From NCBI GenBank assembly GCA_913045315.1, contig CAJWQJ010000012.1, positions 1 to 64,000 on the forward strand: a DNA stretch of 64,000 nucleotides. The letters run 5' to 3'. Position 1 is the first letter of the stretch. Each line of letters opens with the position of its first letter. Shown here in pieces: positions 50,941-59,883 of this stretch. Below the pieces are notes generated by a model. That model made no database searches, was not told the origin of the DNA, and saw only the letters and a list, made by a program, of their open reading frames with translations. The stretch comes from an uncultured Chloroflexota bacterium (GTDB lineage: Bacteria > Chloroflexota > Dehalococcoidia > Lucifugimonadales > UBA1127). The translations under genes and the position numbers were made by a program.

Positions 50941-52062
50941 ATGAAAATTTTATACGTTACAACTGGAGGAGCTCCGAAGGATCAGGATTTCCTAAAAGGA
51001 ATATTGGATTCCGGACATGAATTACATTATGTAACTATGCGTAAAATTGGGTTAGATTTTTCACTGGAAAGAGCACACAATTATTGCTTGGATGATGAAA
51101 TTGTTCGAGAAGATTCATGGATAAAAACAACAATATTCAAACATTTGCTTACATTTCTTAAATTTCGAAAATTAGTTAAAACAATCCAACCCGATATCAT
51201 TCACGCTGGGGTTGTACAAGGTCCCGGATTAATGGCTGTCGCTTCAGGTTTTAAACATATATTACTTATGCCATGGGGTTCAGATATTCTTATACATCCT
51301 AAACGAAGCCTACTATTTCGATTGATCACAAGCTTCGTGCTAAAAAAAGCAGCGTTGATTACATGTGATGCTGAAACCGTAAAAAACGAAATTATTAATA
51401 TTGCAAAAATTCCAGAGGAACGAATCAAGGTAATCCCATGGGGTGTTAATATAGAAAATTTCAAGGAAAATCAAGACAATCGTATTGCTGTACGTAATGA
51501 ACTTGGATTAACGAATCAAAACTTGGTGCTTATAATGACGCGTTGGTTCCGACCAGTGTATGCAATCGAAGATTTTTTATCCGCACTACCTGAAATCATT
51601 CACAATAATCCCAAAGTTATAGCTATATTGGCTGGTTCAGGTCCATTGGAAAATTATCTTCGCCAACTGACAATAGAACTTGAGATCGATAAAAATGTTA
51701 TTTTTCTTGGATCAATAACTAACGCAAATTTACCTAGGTATTTAAATGCAGCTGACTTATATGTAAGCACCTCACTAAGTGATGGAACATCTATATCTCT
51801 TCTTGAAGCTATGTCCTGTGAATTGCCTGTAATCGTCACTGATATTAAAGCGAACACTGAGTGGATAGAAGACAATATAAACGGATATATCGCTCCACCA
51901 GGAAATCCAAAATTATTATCAAGTAAAATCACTTTGGCAATAAACAATGAGTTAGCATGGAAAGAAATGGGGAAAAGCAATCGTTTATTGGTTATAAATA
52001 AAGCAAATTGGAAAAACAATTTTGATGAAATTGAATCCTTATACCATCAAATAAAACAATAA
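50941..52062 (+). CDS. Family 4 glycosyltransferase
   Basis: A 373-residue GT-B retaining glycosyltransferase. The N-terminal ILYVTTGGAPKDQDFLKGI and PDIIHAGVVQGPG contact the acceptor; PEERIKVIPWGVNIENF is the linker and SDGTSISLLEAMSCELPVIVTD the donor-binding EX7E motif. No membrane helices. It ends four bases before the stop of the converging gene at 52067. A TATACT lies upstream in the 54-base gap but no -35 was confirmed. Confidence 0.9.
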   Translation: MKILYVTTGGAPKDQDFLKGILDSGHELHYVTMRKIGLDFSLERAHNYCLDDEIVREDSWIKTTIFKHLLTFLKFRKLVKTIQPDIIHAGVVQGPGLMAVASGFKHILLMPWGSDILIHPKRSLLFRLITSFVLKKAALITCDAETVKNEIINIAKIPEERIKVIPWGVNIENFKENQDNRIAVRNELGLTNQNLVLIMTRWFRPVYAIEDFLSALPEIIHNNPKVIAILAGSGPLENYLRQLTIELEIDKNVIFLGSITNANLPRYLNAADLYVSTSLSDGTSISLLEAMSCELPVIVTDIKANTEWIEDNINGYIAPPGNPKLLSSKITLAINNELAWKEMGKSNRLLVINKANWKNNFDEIESLYHQIKQ

Positions 52063-52066
52063 CTTA

Positions 52067-53749
52067 CTACTCATTTCCATCATTTATTTCATAAAATTCA
52101 TTCGTAACGAAAATGTCTTGTCGAGGTTTATGAAAATACGGATGACTCCAAGAACTTGGTCTGTAAATTATATTTACTTTATTTTGGTCAAACCAACTGA
52201 CATTGCGATAACCCTCTCTAATCATTTCCTTAGAAGTCATTATTCTTTCATAGGAATCAAACCAAACATCACTTGAATTTGAATAGGTGTATTTCCCAGA
52301 CATAGTAGAAATTGCCAGGCTATATACAGGATCAACTAAAATTCTTCCATCACGAAGAGGCAAACATAACCCTTCACTCCAACGACTTACTCTACAACCA
52401 TCATAATCATCTCCTACATGATTTCTTATCCATAGTGCGTCGTTATAATGTTTGTCTGTCACCATCCTATAAAATGATTCATCCATTCTTTGCTCTACCC
52501 CACGAAAAAGAACTAAAACTATCAATATCAATGCACTAAAACGACCAAAATACTTAACTCCGTTAATGGCTCCTGGTCTTAACGAAGCTTTCATGTTGTT
52601 ACTGATTTGATAATTTCGCAACGCAAAGAGAAAATATGCCCCCCCAAAAACCATAAGAATCATTAAAAAGTGCCATCCGCGTCTTGCTAGAACCTGATGA
52701 GAAAGAAAAATTCCTTCTATATGTAAAAACATTAGAAAGAAAATTCCAATTGCAGAAAAAACTAAAGCATTCAGCTTCCAATCTTTGGACATAGTCAGAA
52801 TCAATACACTGAATAAAAACAATAACGTAGGAAAAATTCCATATAGTAAGAATATTTCTTGATAAATTGGATTATGCACTTCGGCAGTATCCGCAAAAAG
52901 AATTGAATTAATAGCCCTGAAATCAGTGAAATTTTCCATGTTGCCAGTCCATTTTAAAAATGCCAGCCACCCAATTCCAGGTAAAGATCCAAGAGCTAAA
53001 ATTCGAGCAAGGCGATTACTCCAAAATCCTGGGCCATTAAGAATAAATATTATCGAGTGTATTCCAAGGATGAATGTCAAATAGAAGGTGCTTGCAGGAT
53101 GAGTTAGCATAACATAGACCATTAAAAGCCATAGGAACGGAATTGAACGATATGAAAATTCAAAATCATGACAAATCTTAAGTAAAATTGGAACCATAAA
53201 CATTCCCCATGCAACAGGAACTAAAAACCCCAATCCTAATAAACCATTCGTCGTTGGAAGAAGAGCTGCGAGAAATGCAGCTTCATAACCCCATTTCTTT
53301 ATTCCACCTATGAAAAAACATGCAAAGACAAAGATCAATGAAAAAAATGTGGGGCCAAGACGAAAAATTGTCATCCATTCTATCCCTGAAATCATCTGAA
53401 ACTGAGATAGAAATATATGGAATCCAGCTTCTCTATGCCTGGTAACAATTCCATCACTATCATTATTTGCCCATTCACCACCTCCGTACAATGGGTGTGA
53501 ATACAATGTCAATCCAACATATTGCATTTCTTGGCTATGGTTATAGTGAACCCATTCATCAATATGTACGGGATACAAGAAATCGCGGTGAGGTAAATTT
53601 GCAAGAAATATGGTGAAAATAATAAGAATTCCAAAAAGAATTACTTTTACATGGGATTTTTTCGATTCAAGGCTATAAATTTGTTGTGATAAATAATTAT
53701 ATATAGTTTTTATTTTTAGGATTTTGCAAAAAACATATAGCATCTTCAT
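52067..53749 (-). CDS. GT-C-like membrane glycosyltransferase
   Basis: A 560-residue protein with about ten to twelve membrane helices, then a soluble C-terminal domain of about 160 residues. The first external loop carries VHIDEWVHYN, an Asp-Glu pair placed as in GT-C transferases (ArnT, PMT, STT3), which use polyprenyl-phosphate sugars. Other blocks: VTRHREAGFHIF, MLTHPASTFYL and HQVLARRGWHF. The start overlaps the DUF1616-like gene by four bases. It probably adds a sugar at the outer face of the membrane. The family assignment rests on layout, not on a firm motif. Confidence 0.7.
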   Translation of the reverse strand: MKMLYVFCKILKIKTIYNYLSQQIYSLESKKSHVKVILFGILIIFTIFLANLPHRDFLYPVHIDEWVHYNHSQEMQYVGLTLYSHPLYGGGEWANNDSDGIVTRHREAGFHIFLSQFQMISGIEWMTIFRLGPTFFSLIFVFACFFIGGIKKWGYEAAFLAALLPTTNGLLGLGFLVPVAWGMFMVPILLKICHDFEFSYRSIPFLWLLMVYVMLTHPASTFYLTFILGIHSIIFILNGPGFWSNRLARILALGSLPGIGWLAFLKWTGNMENFTDFRAINSILFADTAEVHNPIYQEIFLLYGIFPTLLFLFSVLILTMSKDWKLNALVFSAIGIFFLMFLHIEGIFLSHQVLARRGWHFLMILMVFGGAYFLFALRNYQISNNMKASLRPGAINGVKYFGRFSALILIVLVLFRGVEQRMDESFYRMVTDKHYNDALWIRNHVGDDYDGCRVSRWSEGLCLPLRDGRILVDPVYSLAISTMSGKYTYSNSSDVWFDSYERIMTSKEMIREGYRNVSWFDQNKVNIIYRPSSWSHPYFHKPRQDIFVTNEFYEINDGNE

Positions 53750-54585
53750 ATTCGCACCCAGAAATATATTGAACTAATAGCATCATTTTGAATTTCTTCC
53801 TTTAAAAGAAATTCAAGTTTTTGCCATCTAATCATCTCAGGATAATTATCCACTGGCTTATCAAGTATGACTTTATGAATCCATTCATGTTCACTTTTAA
53901 GAATTGGAGATTCTATCGATTGAATGACAGTATCTCCTAAAATTATCTCAACTATAAAATCCTGATTTTTCGCAGTATTATTTGATACGCCAAGCAAAAA
54001 TTCAATTTTATTATTGTCAGTAAATTCCGATGGTAAAGAATCGACCTTCCCATCCAAACCAACAACATGAATTTGGGATGATAGAGGATCTGAAGAAGGA
54101 GAAAGGATAAACATTGTCATGGCGATAACTACTATAGATGTAATTCCGATAGTAATTCTTTGAGAAAAAGGTATCTCTCGAAGCAAATTTATCCCGTCTT
54201 GATAGTTGAAAAAGTCAATTTTATGCCATAGACGTAACGAATAAATACCTAAAGAAAAAAATAATATAAAAATCCCAATAAAAGTAAAAAAAGACTCACT
54301 AGACATCTTCCAAGGAAGCAATTGACTTCCAAGAACAAAACCAATGATTCCTACAATAGCGATACTTAGGGGAAAGCTTAATAATATTCTTAAGGAAAAG
54401 GAAATGTCTTTCTTAGAAAGAAATACCAGACAAAGCAGAAGATATCCAGGAACAAAACAATATAATAGAACACCAGATAGAGCCTGAATAAATTGAATTG
54501 AAAAATTATAGTAGTTGATTACCGAAGTTGCATATACTAAACCACACAAAAGAAGATCATGACCAAGCAAAGAATTTTTACTCAT
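53746..54585 (-). CDS. DUF1616-like membrane protein
   Basis: A 279-residue protein with about five membrane helices followed by an external beta domain. FVPGYLLLCLVFLSKKDIS and SLRILLSFPLSIAIVGIIGF resemble DUF1616 of archaea and some bacteria, as does the external segment VVGLDGKVDSLPSEF with following LLGVSNNT. Known only as a domain of unknown function. It overlaps the GT-C-like gene by four bases, suggesting that the two proteins work together. A TTG at 54612 opens the frame; the ATG at 54585 is chosen as the first Met. Confidence 0.68.
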   Translation of the reverse strand: MSKNSLLGHDLLLCGLVYATSVINYYNFSIQFIQALSGVLLYCFVPGYLLLCLVFLSKKDISFSLRILLSFPLSIAIVGIIGFVLGSQLLPWKMSSESFFTFIGIFILFFSLGIYSLRLWHKIDFFNYQDGINLLREIPFSQRITIGITSIVVIAMTMFILSPSSDPLSSQIHVVGLDGKVDSLPSEFTDNNKIEFLLGVSNNTAKNQDFIVEIILGDTVIQSIESPILKSEHEWIHKVILDKPVDNYPEMIRWQKLEFLLKEEIQNDAISSIYFWVRI

Positions 54586-54670
54586 GAAAAGGAGCTCTCT
54601 TGTGCTACGCAAAGATGTCCCCTTTCATTATTAAATTCCTGAATTCACACTGCCAAGGAAGTTACAATTG

Positions 54671-56464
54671 TCAGCTTTGTTTTCGAGAGAAAATCCTGGA
54701 ATCCTGTATATACTGTAAGAGAAAAGCCATAGCTACACTTAACATCAAACTTATCACACCAGTAAAAATAAGAGTTGATCTTCTGGCAGGACCTATAGGA
54801 ATTTGTGGCTCGATTGCAGATTCAACTATTCTTATAGAGCCTTCTTGTTCGGATTTGGCAATTCTAGCAGCTTGGCGTGCTGTTGCTATAGCATCGAATG
54901 AAGCTCCAATTGTAGATATTTCCTTTTCTAACTTAGCTATATAAACTTCAGCGGTCAAAAGATTCGATTCGTCTGTTTCAAGTGATGCTTTATTGATGTC
55001 ATATGAACTTCTCAATGCTTCCACTTGTGCTTGAAGATCAAGTACAAGGTATTTAAGATTCTTTTGACGTTCTACGGTAAGATCATATCTTTGTAATTCA
55101 GCTAGATAAGATAACTGAGAAGATCGCAATTGTTGCTGTATAATCGGTAATTCAACTAATAAAATATTGTTCAATTCTAATTCAGAATTTAATAAAGATT
55201 TTTTATTAACTATAAGCTCTGATTTTAGATTACTAATTTCTTCTGTAAGTCCAGATATAAGAACGTTTGTTTTACTTAATTCATCAGAAAGAGATACATA
55301 TACTTCGTTTATTTCTTCTGTAGAAATACCTAGATCTCGAATCTGATTCCAAGTTGATGCATTCGGATCAAGTCCAAGTTGTTGTCGTAAAGTCGCATCA
55401 TCAATAGCTTTAACTAACAAAATCGATTGGTTTTGTTTTGATAACTCTGTACTCAGTTCTATTTTTCTGGCAGAAGCTACGACTAATTCTTGTTCAGCAA
55501 TAACCAATCTTTGGGCATCTTGAAGAATTTGTTCTTTAATTTGAATCAAGTCATTTTCTCTTTGAGTTACGTAATTGGTATTGATATATTCATTATGAAT
55601 TTTCTGATTGGTTAAATATGCATTTCGGGTAGAAAGATCCAACATGCCTTGTTCAGAAATATTTTGATTATTCATCAATAGTTCGTTAGTAAACCCTATC
55701 CATTCACCATTGTATGATCGATCTTTTATTTCTTCATTAACAGCTTTTAATTCTATTTTCGAAAGAGAAAGCTCATTGGTTTTATCACGTAATGACTCAT
55801 TAACTTCTAAAAACTTATTCCTACTTGACTTCAGTGTTTCTGTGAGCAAAACAATTGGGTATTGTTTTTTATATTTTGTTAAATCGCTAAGAAGTGAATT
55901 ATAGGTATTTTTTGCATCATTGTATTGGGAATCCAAAAAAGTAAATGACTTTGCTGTTTCAGAAGTAAACAAAGTTGCATTCCGTTTTTCAAAATTTTTC
56001 GCCCAAGAATCAGCTATGTCTTTTAATTGCTTTGGAGATTCACCTTTTACAGTCATTCTTAAAATCGGTATCCGAACATACTGAGATCCAACACCCGTTG
56101 ATTCATAAGAAGCTTCCATCATGGCTTCAAGAGATTCAACCGAAAGTGGTTGGCCGGTTTCTTCATCTTTCAAATTAAGTTCATTTATGATATCAGTTAG
56201 TAAATCTCCGCTTCTTGCAAGTGTAGTTAACGTCTCTACAGAAAGTTCAGGAAAATTAACCTCAGGAGAACCTTCTTCAGTAGAAATTACTCGGGAACCT
56301 ACAGGAACAACTATAAGGAGTCTTGACTGTGCTTCATACAAATTAGCCTGATTAAGTACTATCAAAAGAGCAATTACTGATACTGAACCAGTAATCATCA
56401 CGATCAACCACCACTTACGTAAAAGAATAGCTAGATATTCTTGTTTAAAAGAATTTTCGGTCAT
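54671..56464 (-). CDS. Wzz/GumC-type polysaccharide co-polymerase
   Basis: A 597-residue chain-length protein. The N-terminal Wzz block (EYLAILLRKWWLIVMITG) includes the first membrane helix, a long periplasmic coiled-coil region spans about 150-540, and PQIPIGPARRSTLIFTGVIS with the second helix closes it, PxxP-type motif included. No cytoplasmic kinase domain is attached. It should control glycan length with the Wzy-like protein at 49438. It diverges from the initiating transferase at 56588. Confidence 0.88.
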   Translation of the reverse strand: MTENSFKQEYLAILLRKWWLIVMITGSVSVIALLIVLNQANLYEAQSRLLIVVPVGSRVISTEEGSPEVNFPELSVETLTTLARSGDLLTDIINELNLKDEETGQPLSVESLEAMMEASYESTGVGSQYVRIPILRMTVKGESPKQLKDIADSWAKNFEKRNATLFTSETAKSFTFLDSQYNDAKNTYNSLLSDLTKYKKQYPIVLLTETLKSSRNKFLEVNESLRDKTNELSLSKIELKAVNEEIKDRSYNGEWIGFTNELLMNNQNISEQGMLDLSTRNAYLTNQKIHNEYINTNYVTQRENDLIQIKEQILQDAQRLVIAEQELVVASARKIELSTELSKQNQSILLVKAIDDATLRQQLGLDPNASTWNQIRDLGISTEEINEVYVSLSDELSKTNVLISGLTEEISNLKSELIVNKKSLLNSELELNNILLVELPIIQQQLRSSQLSYLAELQRYDLTVERQKNLKYLVLDLQAQVEALRSSYDINKASLETDESNLLTAEVYIAKLEKEISTIGASFDAIATARQAARIAKSEQEGSIRIVESAIEPQIPIGPARRSTLIFTGVISLMLSVAMAFLLQYIQDSRIFSRKQS

Positions 56465-56587
56465 AATGTTTCCTTACATTTTCAATACAAACCAAGTGAG
56501 TCTTTATTTAACTTTATAGTATTACTTAACACTTCATACAAAATACAATAAAGTATAGTATATCAGTTGGAGGATTTGTATCAATTA

Positions 56588-57211
56588 ATGGATCAAAAAG
56601 AACTTGATAATCACAAAACCCCTTCATATAAACGCCCATTGGACATATCAATACTTCTTTTGACACATATACCATTATTTCCCATCTGGCTTTTACTATG
56701 GACGATAATACCATTATGTATACTCCTCGATAGTGGAAGGCCTATATTCTATAGAATGAAAAAGGTAGGAAAGAATGGGAATGTTATCTCAGTTTTTAAG
56801 TTCAGAACAATGATCGTTGATGCAGACAAGAGTGAAATACCTTACACCTTAATAAACGACGAACGTATTACAAAATTCGGAAAAGTTTTAAGAAAAACCG
56901 CATTGGATGAATTGCCACAACTTATCAATATTCTTCGTGGCGAAATGAGTTTTGTTGGGATACGCCCTTTTAGTCCTCGTGCTCATCAAGCAGCTGAAGA
57001 AGAAACTCCCGGATGGTCAAAACGCCTAGACGCATTACCAGGTCTCACCTCAGCAATGTCCGTATGGTCTAATCCGGATAACCAACAAGAACGACTTGAA
57101 ATGGATTTATATTACATACGAAATCAAAGCTTCTTCTTAGATCTGAAAATCTTTTTTCTATCTATTCTCATTGCTTTCAAAATGGGATGGGAAAAGAAAC
57201 GAAAAAATTAA
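56588..57211 (+). CDS. Initiating polyprenyl-phosphate sugar-1-phosphate transferase
   Basis: A 207-residue small phosphoglycosyltransferase. One N-terminal membrane segment (LLLTHIPLFPIWLLLWTII) follows KRPLDISILL; RKTALDELPQLINILRGEM holds the catalytic Asp-Glu pair and FVGIRPFSPRA the substrate block. It puts the first sugar phosphate on undecaprenyl phosphate and so starts repeat-unit assembly. GGAGG at 56569-56573 is close to a TTG at 56576 and 14 bases before the ATG at 56588; the start is uncertain. The 123 bases before it are a divergent promoter region; TATAGT at 56554-56559 is the only likely -10. Confidence 0.9.
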   Translation: MDQKELDNHKTPSYKRPLDISILLLTHIPLFPIWLLLWTIIPLCILLDSGRPIFYRMKKVGKNGNVISVFKFRTMIVDADKSEIPYTLINDERITKFGKVLRKTALDELPQLINILRGEMSFVGIRPFSPRAHQAAEEETPGWSKRLDALPGLTSAMSVWSNPDNQQERLEMDLYYIRNQSFFLDLKIFFLSILIAFKMGWEKKRKN

Positions 57212-57249
57212 ACTCTTATTCATATTCATAATTACTACACATAGTTAAT

Positions 57250-57277
57250 TTGCTGCATCTATTCCTCATGATAGAAT
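57250..57277 (+). promoter_or_regulatory. Possible promoter of the UDP-HexNAc dehydrogenase gene
   Basis: TTGCTG at 57250-57255 and TAGAAT at 57272-57277 with a 16-base spacer, 35 bases before the ATG, in a 101-base gap. Confidence 0.38.
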
Positions 57278-57312
57278 ATTACAAAATCAGATTTTAAAAT
57301 TGGGTCAGAATT

Positions 57313-58659
57313 ATGAACGCCGCATCTAACTTCACTAACAATAAAATAAGTATAATAGGTTTAGGTTACGTTGGTTTGCCTCTTGCGATTGCTTTCTCCA
57401 AAACCATGAATGTAGTCGGGTTTGATATCAGTACCACTCGGATCAACGAATTGAAAAACGGCTTCGATAACAAAAATGAATCTTCCAAAGAGGAACTTCT
57501 GCACCCTAACCTTTCATTTACAAACGTCTCAAATGATTTATTGGGATCCGATTGTTATATTATTGCCGTGCCAACTCCAATAGATAATACCTTTAATCCA
57601 GACTTAACTAATTTACTTGATGCAAGTAAATTAGTCGGTGAAAACCTGAAGGCCAGTTTCAAAAAAAACAATTCCGCCACTATACCACTAATTATTTATG
57701 AATCAACGGTTTTTCCAGGATGTACAGAAGAAGAATGCATTCCTGTCATCGATAAAGAATCCGGTTTGGAAAATGGAAAGGATTTTAAAGTCGGTTACTC
57801 TCCTGAAAGAGTTAATCCCGGGGACCCAGACCACCTCTTACAAAATATAAAAAAAGTTATCTCTGGCCAAGACCATGAAACAGTAGTACGAATATCTGCT
57901 TTATATGAAACAATTTTAGAAGCAGGAATACATATAGCCCCTAATATAAAAACTGCCGAAGCGGTAAAGCTTATAGAAAATGTTCAACGAGATGTGAATA
58001 TAGCTTTCATTAATGAAATGGCCATTTTTCTACAAAACCTCAATATTCAAACAAGTGACGTAATGGATGCTGCAAAAACAAAATGGAATTACCTAGATTT
58101 TGAACCTGGTCTTGTCGGAGGACACTGCATACCCGTAGACCCTCATTATCTTAATTTTAAGGCAACATCAGTAGGGGCACGTTCATCCTTAGTAGATGCT
58201 AGCCGTATAATAAATGACAGTATGGGCCCCTATGTGGCTCGTAAGACTTTAAGTTTTCTAGGCACTAACGAGTCAAATTATGCTCCCGCTTCTTATGAAA
58301 TACTGATCTTGGGAGCAACTTTTAAGGGAAACGTTACTGACCTGAGGAACTCTTCAGTCATTAAAATCGTTGAAGAATTAGAGAAGTTAAACTGCAGAGT
58401 TTCAGTTTTCGACCCATTAGTAGAAAAAAAGATGTTAAATGAAAGTGGACTGCCTGGAATTAATGATCCATTTCTGGACGATAAAAAATACAATGCAGTT
58501 ATTATTGCAGTTTCGCACGATTTTTTTAAAAATGTACCTTTGGAATCCTATGTTCAATTGCTTGATGCAAAAATAGGCACTTCGGTTATAACAGATGTTA
58601 AAAGAATACTTAATTGGAAGAAAGATGGATTTCCAGATGTTACATACTGGACTCTTTAA
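57313..58659 (+). CDS. UDP-N-acetylhexosamine 6-dehydrogenase (WbpA/TviB-like)
   Basis: A 448-residue nucleotide-sugar dehydrogenase. SIIGLGYVGLPLAIAFSK starts the NAD domain, YESTVFPGCTEE and GYSPERVNPGDP are typical of the UDP-GlcNAc/GalNAc group, and PGLVGGHCIPVDPHYL has the catalytic Cys. LGATFKGNVTDLRNSS opens the C-terminal domain. It should give a UDP-HexNAcA for the acidic glycan. The different active-site block separates it from the 45382 gene, so the two probably make different uronates. Confidence 0.9.
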   Translation: MNAASNFTNNKISIIGLGYVGLPLAIAFSKTMNVVGFDISTTRINELKNGFDNKNESSKEELLHPNLSFTNVSNDLLGSDCYIIAVPTPIDNTFNPDLTNLLDASKLVGENLKASFKKNNSATIPLIIYESTVFPGCTEEECIPVIDKESGLENGKDFKVGYSPERVNPGDPDHLLQNIKKVISGQDHETVVRISALYETILEAGIHIAPNIKTAEAVKLIENVQRDVNIAFINEMAIFLQNLNIQTSDVMDAAKTKWNYLDFEPGLVGGHCIPVDPHYLNFKATSVGARSSLVDASRIINDSMGPYVARKTLSFLGTNESNYAPASYEILILGATFKGNVTDLRNSSVIKIVEELEKLNCRVSVFDPLVEKKMLNESGLPGINDPFLDDKKYNAVIIAVSHDFFKNVPLESYVQLLDAKIGTSVITDVKRILNWKKDGFPDVTYWTL

Positions 58660-58680
58660 AAATTGATATAGGTCTATCAA

Positions 58681-59874
58681 ATGGAAAACAATACAGTTAA
58701 ACAGGCAATTGTCTTAGCAGCAGGTAGGGGTGAACGTCTTTACCCTTTAACAACACTACGTCCGAAAGTTATGCTTCCAATTGGAAATAAACCCATTCTT
58801 CAATATGTTGTTGAAGCATTGGTAGCAAATGATATCAGAAACATTGTTATTGTCGTTGGATATCAACAAGAAAAAGTTCAAGATTATTTTATGTCAGGTG
58901 ATAATTTTGGTGCAAGCATACAATATGTAATGCAGACTAAACAGTTAGGAACCGGAAGTGCACTATTAGCTGCCTCGAATCATCTCGAAAACCAATTTCT
59001 AGTCGTGCAAGGACACAACTGGATGGCAGCAGATACAATAAAAGACCTCTTGTCGGCAAATATGCCCACAATTTTAGTAACAAATAAAGCTCAAGGGCAT
59101 ACTCGCCACCGATCAGTAAGTGTTCAAGACGGAAAGGTTATGTCTTTTCTCGAATCCCCAACTGGCACCATAACTCCATGGGTTAACACAGGAACGTATT
59201 TACTAGATAAATCTATTGTAGAACATCTTGAAACTGAATTAGATTTACCAGATGCAATAAACAATTTGATTAATACTGGAGCTATAATTAATGCACAACC
59301 TGCAAGTGGGATTTGGGGAGATGCAGTTTATCCATGGGATCTCCACACATTAAACGGATTAGCATTATCAGATATGAATGACACCACTCCTGGTAATTTA
59401 GAACAAGGAGTAGTGATTAAAGGATCAGTAAAAATCGGGAAGGATTCAATAATACGAGCAAATTCATACATTGTTGGACCCGTAACTATTGGTGAAGGGT
59501 GCGAAATAGGACCTTCAGTGACTATTTTTCCTTATACAAGCATCGGAAACAATGTTGTTATTGAACCTTTTACATATATCAGAAACTGTATAATTGGGAA
59601 TTCAGTTCATATCGGTACACATTCTCATCTCACCGACTCAGTAACTGCAGATGCAATAACCCTCGGCCCAAGATTTACTGCAAAGTCTGATTTTGCATCA
59701 GTAGTAAATGATGACCATTTAACCGATATAACTACAGGATGTGTAATAGGCGACAACGTCAGTATCGGAGCAAATGTTTCAATAAAAGCTGGGGTTCTTC
59801 TTGGACAAGGTACAAAAATTCGTGAAGGCAATACGGTAGCAGAAGACATCCCAGAATTAAGTAATATTATTTGA
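58681..59874 (+). CDS. GlmU-like sugar-1-phosphate nucleotidyltransferase with LbH domain
   Basis: A 397-residue two-domain protein. Residues 1-230: GT-A domain with VLAAGRGERLYPLTTLRPKV and GNKPILQYVVEAL. Residues 245-385: left-handed beta-helix hexapeptide repeats. At the position where the family has a metal-binding GD the sequence reads GHN (111-113), so the catalytic Asp may be replaced. Likely role is UDP-HexNAc synthesis next to glmS, with the helix as acetyltransferase or oligomeriser, unless the nucleotidyl site is inactive. glmS follows 9 bases later. Confidence 0.82.
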   Translation: MENNTVKQAIVLAAGRGERLYPLTTLRPKVMLPIGNKPILQYVVEALVANDIRNIVIVVGYQQEKVQDYFMSGDNFGASIQYVMQTKQLGTGSALLAASNHLENQFLVVQGHNWMAADTIKDLLSANMPTILVTNKAQGHTRHRSVSVQDGKVMSFLESPTGTITPWVNTGTYLLDKSIVEHLETELDLPDAINNLINTGAIINAQPASGIWGDAVYPWDLHTLNGLALSDMNDTTPGNLEQGVVIKGSVKIGKDSIIRANSYIVGPVTIGEGCEIGPSVTIFPYTSIGNNVVIEPFTYIRNCIIGNSVHIGTHSHLTDSVTADAITLGPRFTAKSDFASVVNDDHLTDITTGCVIGDNVSIGANVSIKAGVLLGQGTKIREGNTVAEDIPELSNII

Positions 59875-59883
59875 GATAATCTA

